DNA of 64,000 nt from DATNPX01 sp036702975 (GCA_036702975.1 DATNPX010000038.1:104827-168826); one strand, 5' to 3'. Numbered from the stretch's first letter, positions 25,821 through 35,262 are shown. The notes: generated by a model from the letters alone, not told the origin. Numbers and translations: made by a program.

Positions 25821-26465
25821 GTGAGTAGACCGGAGGAATCGCGCCCCCAGCCTCTCTTACACAACCGTACGTGATACTCTCGCATCATACGGCTCCTATT
25901 CTTCAACAAACCGAAGCCCCAACTTCCAGTGCGCGAACATGGTTGGTTCGCGTCGGTGGAGTCTTCCAAACCATAAACAAGCCTCCGCTTTACTCATTCG
26001 GTATTTCCTTTGCGCCCATTTAACTAGTTTGAAGTTAATCGGGCGGAGCAAATGCAGAAACTTTGCCTTGGTGAACATTCCGTAATAGCGCCAGCCTTCA
26101 ATTTGTGGATTACAGAGCGCAGCAAGCTGCTGCACACTAAGATCCGTCCGCCGCTGGATTTGCCAATCGCGGATTTGCTTCGACTTGGACCTTTTGGCGG
26201 AACTGCTCATTGCGGGCGAGAAGCTCGCAAATCGCTTTCCATCACGACCACGTACTTCCCTTTGCTGGAAGGTGTAGCCAAGAAAAAAAAACTTGGTACA
26301 CATGTGGTTGTCTTTGCGGTTCGAGTCTTTGCAGTAAGCAAGAATCGTTTTCTCTAAATTGAGATCCAGATTCCAAAGGCTTAACCTGCTAACAATGCGG
26401 TTCAAGATGTACTTGGCTTGCCGCTCTGTTTTACAGTGAATAATGACGTGAGTAGACCTGGGCAT
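25821..26465 (-). mobile_element. 5'-truncated group II intron
   Basis: On the minus strand, domain V is recognisable at 25863-25895: GAGCCGTATGATGCGAG, then AGTATCACGTACGGTT, the classic paired AGCCGTA/TACGGTT hairpin. It is followed by a domain VI-like stretch and a 3' end reading GGTCTACTCAC at 25821. Upstream on the same strand is a reverse-transcriptase fragment. Domains I-III and the RT N-terminus are missing, so it cannot splice or retrohome by itself. Confidence 0.85.
25896..26465 (-). pseudogene. Group II intron reverse transcriptase/maturase, C-terminal fragment
   Basis: About 190 codons covering the end of the RT palm/thumb (VIIHCKTERQAKYIL, LDLNLEKTILAYCK, FFFLGYTF) and the maturase domain X (LAALCNPQIEGWRYYGMF, YRMSKAEA). 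The catalytic YADD and everything before it are absent: the sequence just before VIIHC reads PRSTH and is the end of a domain VI-like sequence, not RT. It is a dead fragment. Confidence 0.85.
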
Positions 26466-26630
26466 TTCAGCCCCAGCCTTCGCAATCGCCCCGATGATCT
26501 GATCTACGGTTCACCCGCTTTGGGATTTCCGACAAATCGATTCAAGTCGCTCTATAACGAGGCAAAGAAGGTTTGGCTGCAACAGGTAGCGGATAACAAA
26601 TCAAACGCATTTTCTATTGGGGTAGATAGG

Positions 26631-27179
26631 CTAAAAATGGCAGTAACGCTGTTTTTGCCCTTCTGGCTCTGGATCAATAATTTGCAACTTCCAAAATCTT
26701 AGCTTGACTATCTTTTCTGGATCTTCAGAAGAATAGGTTGGTGTAACAGAAGGACAGTGAACACTGTATATCTGCTCGTATTCTCGTTTGTTAGCAGGGA
26801 AATGCGGAAAACCTGGAATATCTGCTGCAGCTGCGAAAACTACGATGTCGAAGATTTTTCTGGGCTCCCTGTCAGAGAATCTGATATCAACTGCGTTTTG
26901 AAAACGAAAGGTGTCGGATTGTGGGAGAAAAACGCCCTTGCCTAGAACTTTTTCTGCATCTTTAAATGTTGATTCCTCTGGAAAGAGGCCGTTCCATCCG
27001 CCTTCCCACTTCCACTTTGTCCAAGTTTTTCCCGACGTGGACACATCTGAAGCTAGCGTCGTCCCAATGTTTTGCGCGCATAGAGGAAATGATGCCGCGA
27101 ACGCAAGCACGATTAGAAAATATGCTGCCACTTGAAAGGATTTGGTCAACGTCTTGGTCCTCGACACTAGAATTTGCAT
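26631..27179 (-). CDS. Secreted hypothetical protein paired with the HELSH protein
   Basis: 182 aa with a signal peptide (VAAYFLIVLAFAASFPLCAQ). Mature part beta-rich, Trp-rich at start (WTKWKWEGGWNGLF) with FRFQNAVDIRFSD. Its ATG overlaps the upstream stop as TGATG, so it is translationally coupled to the 534-aa gene. No family recognised. The pairing suggests a partner, chaperone or immunity role in the envelope; that is inference. Confidence 0.7.
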   Translation of the reverse strand: MQILVSRTKTLTKSFQVAAYFLIVLAFAASFPLCAQNIGTTLASDVSTSGKTWTKWKWEGGWNGLFPEESTFKDAEKVLGKGVFLPQSDTFRFQNAVDIRFSDREPRKIFDIVVFAAAADIPGFPHFPANKREYEQIYSVHCPSVTPTYSSEDPEKIVKLRFWKLQIIDPEPEGQKQRYCHF

Positions 27180-28783
27180 CAGCTATTCTCGAAAGTTTTG
27201 ACTTTTTCTCGTGCTTCTGCTGTGTTTTTCACAATCTCTCCGTTGGGAAGTCGGATCATGACTGATTTACCGTCTTGCTTGCCGTAGTAACTGTCGATCT
27301 CATTTTGATCTTGCGCCTTCGCCATATCATAGTAATCTCGGCTTGCCTTCAGCAAGTTATGTCGCTCTTTTTCTCCGGAGCGAAAATTGGTAATCGCCTC
27401 GGCAACCGCCTCCTCCCCGCTATCAAAGTAATCGGAAATAGGGCTGATCCGAGCTTCTTTTTTCATTTGTTCGTTGGTTCTATGTTCTATTTTGCTCGGA
27501 TCTTTGGGAAGGTGTCCGTTTGAGTCCACGGCATCTCCATCTGAGTTCCGCCGTGTCCAATAGTTGGCACCAGTGTCTCCAATGGTGTGAGTGAAATACT
27601 GAATTCTTCCATCAGGGCCAACGACCTCTATCGCAGAAAGATGCTGAAGCTTGATATTTTCCTTCTTCATCTTCGTTAAATTGTTGGAAGTGTCTGGCTT
27701 ATCATGCCCGAGGTTGTCTACTTCCGTCCAAAAATAATCGTCATCTGTGCCAGCTCTGTGCATCCACAAACGTCCGTCTTTACTTCGATAGATGTGATTT
27801 TCTGGACTTAGAATCACATCCTTGTAGCCAACCTTTTGACCTATCGAATCAGGAAGGTCCTCATCTGATCCCTCAACCTTCGAGAGAGTGTTATGCGACA
27901 ATTCATGCCGTAGTGCGTGAACTATCCAGTCTGGATTAACGTTCGCCTCGTTAGCACCTTTGGGGAAAATCTCCACTGTTGCGCCGGAATTTAGTTTCGC
28001 CTGAAAATCTGTCGTTGCGTCCGCTCCCCCGTGCCTTTGCATGTCTGGGAATGCGAATGTGACGCGATGCCCATCCTTCGTTTGAAGCTCCGGTCCTCCA
28101 TTTGCGAGTGCTTTTTCAATTGCCTCCAGCTCCTTAAGCGACGGTTCCCTGGAGTGAATCATCAATCCGTAAGTACCATCGACATTGCGCTGCCGTCCGA
28201 GTTCGTCACCAGCTTGCGTAAAGTGAACTCCATATTTCTTCTCTAGTTCGTGCTCCTTCTGCAGCACTTGTTCATGCGCTGTAAGTGGGGGTTCGCCAGC
28301 ATGCATTGAGGTTCGCTCATGTCCACTGTCTCTCGGTGATTGTGCAATTAGCAGGTGGTGCGAATTGCCCGAAGTAGCATTCAACGCCTCCACAACTTTG
28401 TGAGTGGAATCTTGTCCGGATAACCGTTTCAGATAAGACTGCACAGCATCTGGTATTTTCGGAGCAGCCTGCACTTTATTTTCCGAGGCCACAACATCGA
28501 TTGGCACCGCAGCGGCAGAGAATGCAATCGAGACCGCCTCGGCTGTCGAAAGTTTTCGTTGGTCGGCAACTTCACTACCATCATCCATTTTGATTTTGAA
28601 TGCATTGCCATCGTCTTTGGTAAATCGAAGAACCCGCATATTCTCACGCTCACGCTGCTTGATCTGCAGCGCATTTTCGTCCGCGTTGACGATAGGAGCT
28701 TTGACCGCCTCCTTATCTGATGCAAGTGTTGCCGACCGCTCGGCATTATCGTGCGATTCGTGAGGGGTGTTCGGTTTACTCAT
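27179..28783 (-). CDS. Putative zinc metallopeptidase-like protein (HELSH)
   Basis: 534 aa with no signal peptide. It has a charged N-terminus and VSIAFSAAAVPIDVVA as a weak hydrophobic stretch. The central motif HALRHELSHN (His293, Glu294, His297) is an HExxH zinc site. A downstream SGEEAVAEAITNFR could supply the third acidic ligand, as in ATLF/M34-like or similar toxin peptidases. The family is not certain and the substrate unknown. It forms a two-gene operon with a secreted protein and lies in an accessory region, so an exported effector is possible. Confidence 0.65.
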   Translation of the reverse strand: MSKPNTPHESHDNAERSATLASDKEAVKAPIVNADENALQIKQRERENMRVLRFTKDDGNAFKIKMDDGSEVADQRKLSTAEAVSIAFSAAAVPIDVVASENKVQAAPKIPDAVQSYLKRLSGQDSTHKVVEALNATSGNSHHLLIAQSPRDSGHERTSMHAGEPPLTAHEQVLQKEHELEKKYGVHFTQAGDELGRQRNVDGTYGLMIHSREPSLKELEAIEKALANGGPELQTKDGHRVTFAFPDMQRHGGADATTDFQAKLNSGATVEIFPKGANEANVNPDWIVHALRHELSHNTLSKVEGSDEDLPDSIGQKVGYKDVILSPENHIYRSKDGRLWMHRAGTDDDYFWTEVDNLGHDKPDTSNNLTKMKKENIKLQHLSAIEVVGPDGRIQYFTHTIGDTGANYWTRRNSDGDAVDSNGHLPKDPSKIEHRTNEQMKKEARISPISDYFDSGEEAVAEAITNFRSGEKERHNLLKASRDYYDMAKAQDQNEIDSYYGKQDGKSVMIRLPNGEIVKNTAEAREKVKTFENS

Positions 28784-29121
28784 CTAATACGCACCCTGGG
28801 CTGACTGTCTTATTGTTCCCCTGTGGCGATGAATCTATCTGGTACGGGGGTATTTGCTCTGTGTGTGGCTTCTACTGGTCTTTTTACGGCTATCTCCCTA
28901 TGAGCCATTTGTGAGCTCCTTACCCTTTGCACAAAATAATGTTAGCTTGACCGGGCTGAGCGACACGCAGACAGACAAAGCGCCGTCGCGTTTTCATTGC
29001 TCAAGACTCATTCGCCAACGGATCAGAAAATGGAGCCGGTGTTGCTCTCGATAAGTGGAGCAAGCGTCTACCGCATTTCGCCTGAGACTTACAGATTAGA
29101 ACCGATTGTCCGAGCTGTCCA
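28784..29121. other. Intergenic stretch between two divergently unrelated operons
   Basis: No frame with coding character was seen. It should contain the promoter of the 28783 gene on the minus strand and the 3' end of the abiE operon. Confidence 0.45.
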
Positions 29122-29943
29122 TTAAGTTGAGCCGTCTTTCTTCCATGGAGGACCAGGAAGCTTACTCACAACTTCATCTAACATAAACCTAGCTGCAGAA
29201 TCAAAGTCATATTCAACTCCCTCACGCAGCAAAGGATGAATGTCTTCCCGAAAAGCAGCATCTTGCAGCTTCTTAAAGAGGTGTCGTTCAAACTCGGCGC
29301 GTGACACCTTTTGGTCTTTGTGTTTCATGTATTCAACGAAACCAGTTACAACCTTGTTCTGATCGACCTCTAGTAGATTTTTGCACATCCACGGATCAAA
29401 CAAATCCCGTCCTTTCTTACGTTGATAGAGTGCTCTAAGTTTGGTGCTGAGCAGCTCTTCCAGAGTAAAACTTCTCACACTAGCTTTTCCCGAGAACCAT
29501 TCGGATTTAATTTCAAGAGGACGATGTTCATAACCAAACACTGTAAATCGCTCCACGACATTAATTTCTATCTTGAGCCTCATTCTTTTTTCCAGAGGTG
29601 GCTCTGTTGAATAGGAGTAATAAAGCGTCACCATTTCCTTTGCTTGCTTATACTGAGGAGTACCGAGCCATTTTAGAGCAGCTCGTAGTCGAGTCATTAC
29701 CTGTCCAATTGCTTCTGCTCGAACCTGCACTAAATCGATGTCTTCTGAATAGCGGCTCATTGTTGGAAGGAAGAGCTTGTTTAGTGCAGTACCACCGCGA
29801 AAAGCCAGACTATCCGCAATCAACTCGTCTGAGTACATCTCGACAAGCGCGCGCGAGATAATAAGATCTTGCTCCACCTGCTCATCGCCACTCCAGGGAG
29901 CATGATTTGCCCGCCAATAGGTAAGCACTGATTGCGGTATCAT
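29122..29943 (-). CDS. abiEii: AbiEii-type nucleotidyltransferase toxin
   Basis: 273 aa. The nucleotidyltransferase signature is clear: FRGGTALNKLF followed by RYSEDIDLV (G-G-T and S-x-D-x-D). Other family motifs include RSFTLEELLSTKLRALYQR and KGRDLFDPW. AbiEii toxins are known to act as the toxic half of type IV toxin-antitoxin phage-defence systems, blocking growth through nucleotidyl transfer. The start overlaps the antitoxin stop by 4 bp, as expected for this pair. Confidence 0.9.
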   Translation of the reverse strand: MIPQSVLTYWRANHAPWSGDEQVEQDLIISRALVEMYSDELIADSLAFRGGTALNKLFLPTMSRYSEDIDLVQVRAEAIGQVMTRLRAALKWLGTPQYKQAKEMVTLYYSYSTEPPLEKRMRLKIEINVVERFTVFGYEHRPLEIKSEWFSGKASVRSFTLEELLSTKLRALYQRKKGRDLFDPWMCKNLLEVDQNKVVTGFVEYMKHKDQKVSRAEFERHLFKKLQDAAFREDIHPLLREGVEYDFDSAARFMLDEVVSKLPGPPWKKDGST

Positions 29944-30764
29944 TCGTCTGGTTCGACCTGTTCGTTAACGTACAAGCACCATTTTTTATTGAACTGCGCG
30001 TTTTCAGCATCAACATCTGCTCTCAAACTGGTGCTCCGAGGAGACTGTGTCTTAAGCCAACTATACAAGGGATCAGCGAGTTTCGCTTTTTCTAAAATGT
30101 CGAGAAGGTATCCCAATCTCTGGACGACTGACAGTTCAACACCACATTTGGCCGCCGCCACAAGTCTACGACCAGTCATTCTCTGTGATAATTCCGACAA
30201 CACCGTGGCGACGTTGTTGTAGTGGCCCACGCTTTCGTAATATCTCACCAAATCGAGTGCAGTTGCTTCTGGCGTTGACACGTTCATCGCTCCTGTGGGG
30301 GTATTGCGATTCTCCATTGGCGTGTCACTCACATTCCATTTTTTAAAAAATCGTATGCGATAACGTGCCAGATGAATCTCTCTGTGTGGAGTGTCGCAAA
30401 TCACTTGAAACTCTTGCGGTCTGTTATGCGCCGCTCCATAGAACTCTGCTGCACTAAGGAGACCCACATAGTAGTCAGACCTCCAGTCTTTCATGAGAGC
30501 ATCTATGAACCAAATTGGTGGCGGCGCCCCGGTTTGCATGTATTGTTCCGGAACAATCACATAGAAGCCGCGCCTCGGGCTAACTAATCTCCCCTTTTTT
30601 TGCAGGCGATTTAGCGCTAGCTTGATCGCCGCATCTGATTTATCGAATTTTTGGGCAATCTCTTCTCGGATGAACGTATAGCGGCCCTGCGCAGGCAGCT
30701 GATTAACAAAGTTCGCAATGGCTCTTGATCCCATAACAGACAAAGTCTCATCTATTCGCCACAA
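29940..30764 (-). CDS. abiEi: AbiEi-type antitoxin/transcriptional repressor
   Basis: 274 aa from TTG 30764, or ATG 30734 for a shorter form. N-terminal winged-helix (YTFIREEIAQKFDKSDAAIK, NRLQKKGRLVSPRRGFYVIVP), then the AbiEi middle domain (YYVGLLSAAEFYGAAH, VSTPEATALDLVRYY). The known role is to repress the operon and counter AbiEii. The candidate operator repeats lie immediately upstream (30763-30840), one overlapping the TTG, which would favour the ATG 30734 start. Confidence 0.85.
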   Translation of the reverse strand: MWRIDETLSVMGSRAIANFVNQLPAQGRYTFIREEIAQKFDKSDAAIKLALNRLQKKGRLVSPRRGFYVIVPEQYMQTGAPPPIWFIDALMKDWRSDYYVGLLSAAEFYGAAHNRPQEFQVICDTPHREIHLARYRIRFFKKWNVSDTPMENRNTPTGAMNVSTPEATALDLVRYYESVGHYNNVATVLSELSQRMTGRRLVAAAKCGVELSVVQRLGYLLDILEKAKLADPLYSWLKTQSPRSTSLRADVDAENAQFNKKWCLYVNEQVEPDE

Positions 30765-30840
30765 GTATTAGAATTTGATACTTTCAGCAAACTTTTGCAT
30801 TTGCGTATGATATCAAATATTAATACTTTTTGCAAACGTC
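30763..30840 (-). promoter_or_regulatory. Candidate AbiEi operator repeats
   Basis: AAGTAT (30763-30768) and ATACTT (30778-30783) form an inverted repeat with nine bases between. On the minus strand two direct-repeat blocks are visible: GTTTGCAAAAAGTATTAA (~30838-30821) and GTTTGCTGAAAGTATCAAA (~30791-30773). AbiEi antitoxins are known to bind paired repeats in their own promoter, so the layout is as expected for autoregulation. Confidence 0.55.
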
Positions 30841-30931
30841 TACGCAAGTAATAAAGGCATCAGACCATTATCCAAGAGGCCAGGTAATCACATACACATA
30901 CCGCCTCCGTAGAGCAGGCAAGGGAATATCC

Positions 30932-31012
30932 ATGAACGACGTAGATCAACTAGTAATGTTATTGAGCACTGATTGGTTTCTAAACTATTGGAGTTTACTT
31001 GGGTTCAAGGAA
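30932..31012 (+). pseudogene. Truncated copy of the 23838 gene (first ~27 codons)
   Basis: MNDVDQLVMLLSTDWFLNYW matches MNELDQIVMLLSTDWFLECW at 23838, and about 50 bp of upstream sequence also matches. Homology ends near LLGFKE and the sequence then runs into the 3' end of the opposite-strand SDR gene. Confidence 0.65.
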
Positions 31013-31023
31013 GGCTCGCCCTT

Positions 31024-32532
31024 TTACTTCAGTCCTCGCAGGGACCGAACATCTTCGATTATTCTGCAGCCGCTGCCTTTCGCGATGCCTCTTAGCATTC
31101 CGCTGAAGACGAAGTCATGTAGAGGCTTTACTGCGCACCAATATGCAATGCCGGCTAACCCTGTCGGATGAAATTTCGCTATCTGTGTTACCCGAGTTCG
31201 ATTCGTTTCTTCCTGCGAGATTCGAAACTCTAGCACTGCTTCGCCCGGCAGTTTCATTTCAGCCGTGAGTAAAAGTCTGCAGTTTTTGTCAACGGCCTGA
31301 ACACGCCAAAAATCGAGAACGTCGCCGGGATATAGCTCGGTCGGATGCCGCCGGCCTCGTTTTAGCCCAACGCCTCCGATAGTGAGGTCCATCGCGCCTC
31401 TCAACCACCAGAGCCAGTTTCCGTAATACCATCCGTTTTCTCCGCCGAGCCGCACAAGCGGATTCCAAAGTTTCTCAGGATCTGCCTCTACAAGAATAGT
31501 TCTCACATCTGAATACACTGTGCCGCCCGCCCAGGAGGGGTCTTGCTCCGTAGTCCACTCTGCTGGCTTGACTTTGCCTGCATCAGTCCACCTTGAAGCC
31601 ACCTGATGATGTTGGGTCTTGTCGATAGCGAGCCTGATGGCTGCTCGGCAATCCAGGAGCTGCTGAGGAATTAATTCGACAATTCGTTTGTCTTGGCAGA
31701 CAACTGGATTTTTGAGCCCCTCCGCCAGCGGTCTTGCTATGTAAGAAGGAACGGGGGTGACAAAATGGATCCAATATGAGCTCAGCCTTGGCGTAAAGAC
31801 CGGTACCGGAATGATTTTTCTCTTGGCTAAATTGGCTTCACTAGCGTAAATACTCATAAGCTCCGAGTAACTGAGTACCTCGGGACCACCAATATCGTAA
31901 GAATCACTCTTCGAGTCAGTGATTTCCAGACAGCCAATCAGGTAGTTCAAGACATTTCTGATGGCGATTGGTTGGCAGGGTGTAGAGACCCACCGTGGCG
32001 TGACCATCACGGGCAGCCTTTCGACTAGATAACGTAGAATCTCGAAAGAGGCGCTGCCCGAACCAATTATCATGGCTGCACGGAGCACGATAGCTTGGAT
32101 CGATCCTGCGAGGAAAATATCGGCTACTTCGTGTCGAGATTTGAGGTGCTTGCTGAGGTCGTGCGCGTCAAGTTCCCCCAGCCCGCCCAGGTAGATCAGT
32201 CGTTTCACGCCCGCGCGCTCACAACCATTTAAGAACTTTTTCGCGGCTCGACTGTCCTTTTCTGCAAAGTTTCTACTTTGAGAGTTCATCGAATGCACAA
32301 GATAATATGCCGAATCACAATTTTCCAAGATCGGCTCCAGCTGAACTAATTCGTCAATATCGGCAGCAACGAGTTCAACGGCTGGATGTGAAGCCCACGG
32401 GCGGCTACGAAGCTTTTCAAGCGAGCGCCCGACCGCGCGAACAAGATAACCTGACTCAAGAAGAAGCGGAACAAGCCGAGAACCTACGTAACCGGTTGCA
32501 CCCGTAACTAGCACACATCTACGATCTGCCAT
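31024..32532 (-). CDS. SDR-family NAD(P)-binding protein fused to DUF2867
   Basis: 502 aa from ATG 32532 with a GAGAGATATCA context. N-terminal Rossmann fold GATGYVGSRLVPLLL (~10-25), then atypical-SDR motifs (YYLVHSM, YLGGLGE, VLRAAMIIGSGS). The C-terminal ~160 residues (NPLVRLGGENGWYYGNWLWW, FWRVQAV, AKFHPTGLAGIAYWC) match DUF2867. The fusion is a known architecture in many bacteria and probably acts as an oxidoreductase or epimerase of unknown substrate. Confidence 0.85.
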   Translation of the reverse strand: MADRRCVLVTGATGYVGSRLVPLLLESGYLVRAVGRSLEKLRSRPWASHPAVELVAADIDELVQLEPILENCDSAYYLVHSMNSQSRNFAEKDSRAAKKFLNGCERAGVKRLIYLGGLGELDAHDLSKHLKSRHEVADIFLAGSIQAIVLRAAMIIGSGSASFEILRYLVERLPVMVTPRWVSTPCQPIAIRNVLNYLIGCLEITDSKSDSYDIGGPEVLSYSELMSIYASEANLAKRKIIPVPVFTPRLSSYWIHFVTPVPSYIARPLAEGLKNPVVCQDKRIVELIPQQLLDCRAAIRLAIDKTQHHQVASRWTDAGKVKPAEWTTEQDPSWAGGTVYSDVRTILVEADPEKLWNPLVRLGGENGWYYGNWLWWLRGAMDLTIGGVGLKRGRRHPTELYPGDVLDFWRVQAVDKNCRLLLTAEMKLPGEAVLEFRISQEETNRTRVTQIAKFHPTGLAGIAYWCAVKPLHDFVFSGMLRGIAKGSGCRIIEDVRSLRGLK

Positions 32533-32880
32533 TGATATCTCTCGAAACTCTGTCGGTCATTATAGTCATGATAGTGATGCGACCGCCTATCTTAATGGTG
32601 CGAGCGCGAATGTTATTTTCAGCGAAGATGCAATGCTGAGTTGCTCTTTAGTCAAGACGCGCCTTAAATCGATCGACCGGCTAACTGGCTACCGAATTCA
32701 TGTTATTTTCACTTCCGAATCTGAACACCTATCGAAAGAATGATCACAGAGGATGAATCTTCGAGAGAGTGAGGCGCCTAAACCTGACACTTTCCATCGC
32801 CTCCTGCTACAGCCGCGATTCTCGCTTGCTGTTTAAGCAGAGAGAATGATGCCGACACGAAGCAGCCGGTGATCACACCT
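32533..32880. other. Intergenic stretch, no gene supported
   Basis: Nothing coding recognised. It holds the upstream region of the SDR gene and the 3' side of the fusion gene, both minus strand. Confidence 0.5.
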
Positions 32881-35262
32881 CTATGTCGTTATAAGCGCCG
32901 TCTCCGTCTCTTCTCCGGCAGACATCGCCTTGCTAGTTTCGGGCATCAAGAACAGCAACAATCCAAATCCAACGAGCGCCACCATCGTCATAAGACTGAA
33001 TGCGGTGCCAAATCCAACAGTATTCGCAAACACTCCGCAGGCATATTCCGACGCTGCATTCATGAGACTCATGAGCATCGCAAGAGCAGCGACGGAGGAA
33101 CTCAAGCGTCCCGTCCCTCTAGTCAAATCTGCCAAAACAAGCGTCATCAAAACCGTAAAGATACCGGAACTGATACCATCGAACAGTTGCAATCCAACAA
33201 GCCAGGTTGGATCTTTGACAAATGCAAACGAAGCGCCTCGCACGATCAAAGTGAAGAAGCTCAACGCCAATAACGGCTTGCGACCGGCCCATGCATGCCG
33301 GCTAGCGAACCAGGCGGCAGGCATCATCACAAATTCGGTCAATAAAAGCGCCGTCGGCAATTCTATCGCAGTTTGAGTGATCGATTGACGCGAAATAAAC
33401 TGCACCATCAAAGGAAGCATTGACGCATTAGCAAAGGTGTAAAGTGCCGCGACCAATGCGAATGTACGAGCTGCAGGCTTTTTGACCATCAGTTCAACAC
33501 CAGCCAACAACTCCCTGAGCTTAGATGCCCTTCCTTCTTTGACGGAGCGAATTTTAAGCAGCTCTAGATTCATGTCTGAGTTCCTAATTGTCATCACACT
33601 GGCTCCAGCCAAAAGCGCAAAGCCGGCAAGTAACCATAGAGGCGTGCTGCCGCCGAAGAATTGAGTCAAACTTGCAATCAAAATCGCAATCGCTACATTT
33701 CCGGCATTCGCGAAGGCGGCGTTTCTCCCCACTCGTCTATCGAGGTGCTCGTATCCGACCAAGCCGAGTGTCAAAGATGCAACTACCGGCGCAAAAATAC
33801 CGCATACGGTGCCTACGAGCAACTGCGCGGTCAGCACCATTTGCAGGGAGGGATTAAATATCATTGCACTCCAGGCTATGACCAATACTGCAAGCGCAGC
33901 CGCTGTCACTTCCTGACGGCGAGAGACTTTGTCTATCAAGGCACCGCATGGAATTTGCGATGCGGCAAGCGAAACTGACATGATTCCGAGCATGGTGCCA
34001 ATCGAAGCAGCATCAAAGTGCCGCATCGCGGCGAAGTAGTAAGCCACATAAGTTCCGGCACCACCTCGAACAGGGCCGAGGAAGAAGCTCAGGCAATCCA
34101 GAGCCATATCACCGCCGGTAATGCGGCTTGGAGCACCGACCGTTTTCTTAGCAGGCATCAGCTTGCCAAATATCTTTGAATCTAGTGCGACGAGCTTTCT
34201 CTTGGCACGAACTCTCGCCAGTTCGTCTTCGTCTCGCTCTTGAATCATCGTCTCAAACAGTGTGACATAATTCTTTGCCATGATTTCGGCGCTAAATCGG
34301 CGCTCGAAGTTTTCCCGAACAGATTGCCTTTCAAACTGATCAAGCCTCGCGCACGCGGCAACGGCTTGATCGATACTCGTACAAATCGTGCCCGTAACAC
34401 CTTCTTCGATCACCTCGGGAACGGAGCCTTTTGGCGAAGCGATGACTGGAGTGCCGCATGCCATCGCTTCGATCATCACGAGTCCGAATGACTCATTACA
34501 CATGGTGGGAAAAAGCAATCCGAGGGCGTTTCGCATGAGATCTTCTTTTGCCGATTGATTAAGCTCGCCAAGAAACTCTACCCCGGGCGATTTTTCGAGC
34601 AGAGGTTTGATTCGAGCTTCGTAATAATCCTGATCAGTCGGATCAATTTTGGCACCAATCTTCAACGGAAGGCCTGCACGATTTGCCGTCTTGATCGCTT
34701 CTTCAATACCTTTCTCGGCAGAGACTCGACCGACAAAAGCCAGATAGGGCTCTGGTTTCAAGCCTGGGCGATAGAGATCGATAGGTAAGCCGTGGAAAAC
34801 ACGCTCGCGCCAATTCAGGTCAGGGATCGGAGTGCGCTGTGCGTTTGAAATTGATACCAGCGGAACATCCGAGTACTGCTTGTAGATTTGTTGCAGTTCT
34901 TCAATATCCAGACGTCCATGCATTGTTGAAACGCCCTTTCCGAAACTCCGACGAATGAACGGAAAAGCGAGATAGTCGACATGAGAGTGAATGATATCGA
35001 AGTTTTCAGACTGACTGAAAACATTCTCGAGACTCATGATACCTAACGCAGTTGGTGCCGTAGGTTTACGCGCATTTCTCAAAGCGGTGTCGCAGATTGG
35101 TACCAGCGTGGCAGCAGTTTCGGAATCTCCGCTTGCAAAAAGCGTGACTTCATGTCCTTGACGAACGAGTTCCTCAGTCAGGTAGGAAACGATCCTCTCG
35201 GTGCCACCATAAGCGACAGGTGGAACGCTTTCAAACAACGGAGAGATTTGAGCGATTTTCAA
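32881..35262 (-). CDS. Fusion of GT4-family glycosyltransferase and MFS transporter
   Basis: I start at TTG 35262 (LKIAQISPLF), which has GAGGAG seven bases upstream and is the natural start of a GT4 fold; the longer frame to 35394 adds an unrelated leader. The product is ~793 aa. Residues ~1-370 are a GT-B glycosyltransferase (GGTERIVSYL, FVGRVSAEKGIEEAI, FPTMCNESFGLVMIEAMACG). Residues ~395-785 hold about twelve TM helices of an MFS permease (ALIDKVSRR loop, VGRNAAFANAGN, MPETSK end). No stop or frameshift separates them. Such a fusion could couple glycosylation to export across the inner membrane; the link is inference. Confidence 0.85.
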   Translation of the reverse strand: MKIAQISPLFESVPPVAYGGTERIVSYLTEELVRQGHEVTLFASGDSETAATLVPICDTALRNARKPTAPTALGIMSLENVFSQSENFDIIHSHVDYLAFPFIRRSFGKGVSTMHGRLDIEELQQIYKQYSDVPLVSISNAQRTPIPDLNWRERVFHGLPIDLYRPGLKPEPYLAFVGRVSAEKGIEEAIKTANRAGLPLKIGAKIDPTDQDYYEARIKPLLEKSPGVEFLGELNQSAKEDLMRNALGLLFPTMCNESFGLVMIEAMACGTPVIASPKGSVPEVIEEGVTGTICTSIDQAVAACARLDQFERQSVRENFERRFSAEIMAKNYVTLFETMIQERDEDELARVRAKRKLVALDSKIFGKLMPAKKTVGAPSRITGGDMALDCLSFFLGPVRGGAGTYVAYYFAAMRHFDAASIGTMLGIMSVSLAASQIPCGALIDKVSRRQEVTAAALAVLVIAWSAMIFNPSLQMVLTAQLLVGTVCGIFAPVVASLTLGLVGYEHLDRRVGRNAAFANAGNVAIAILIASLTQFFGGSTPLWLLAGFALLAGASVMTIRNSDMNLELLKIRSVKEGRASKLRELLAGVELMVKKPAARTFALVAALYTFANASMLPLMVQFISRQSITQTAIELPTALLLTEFVMMPAAWFASRHAWAGRKPLLALSFFTLIVRGASFAFVKDPTWLVGLQLFDGISSGIFTVLMTLVLADLTRGTGRLSSSVAALAMLMSLMNAASEYACGVFANTVGFGTAFSLMTMVALVGFGLLLFLMPETSKAMSAGEETETALITT

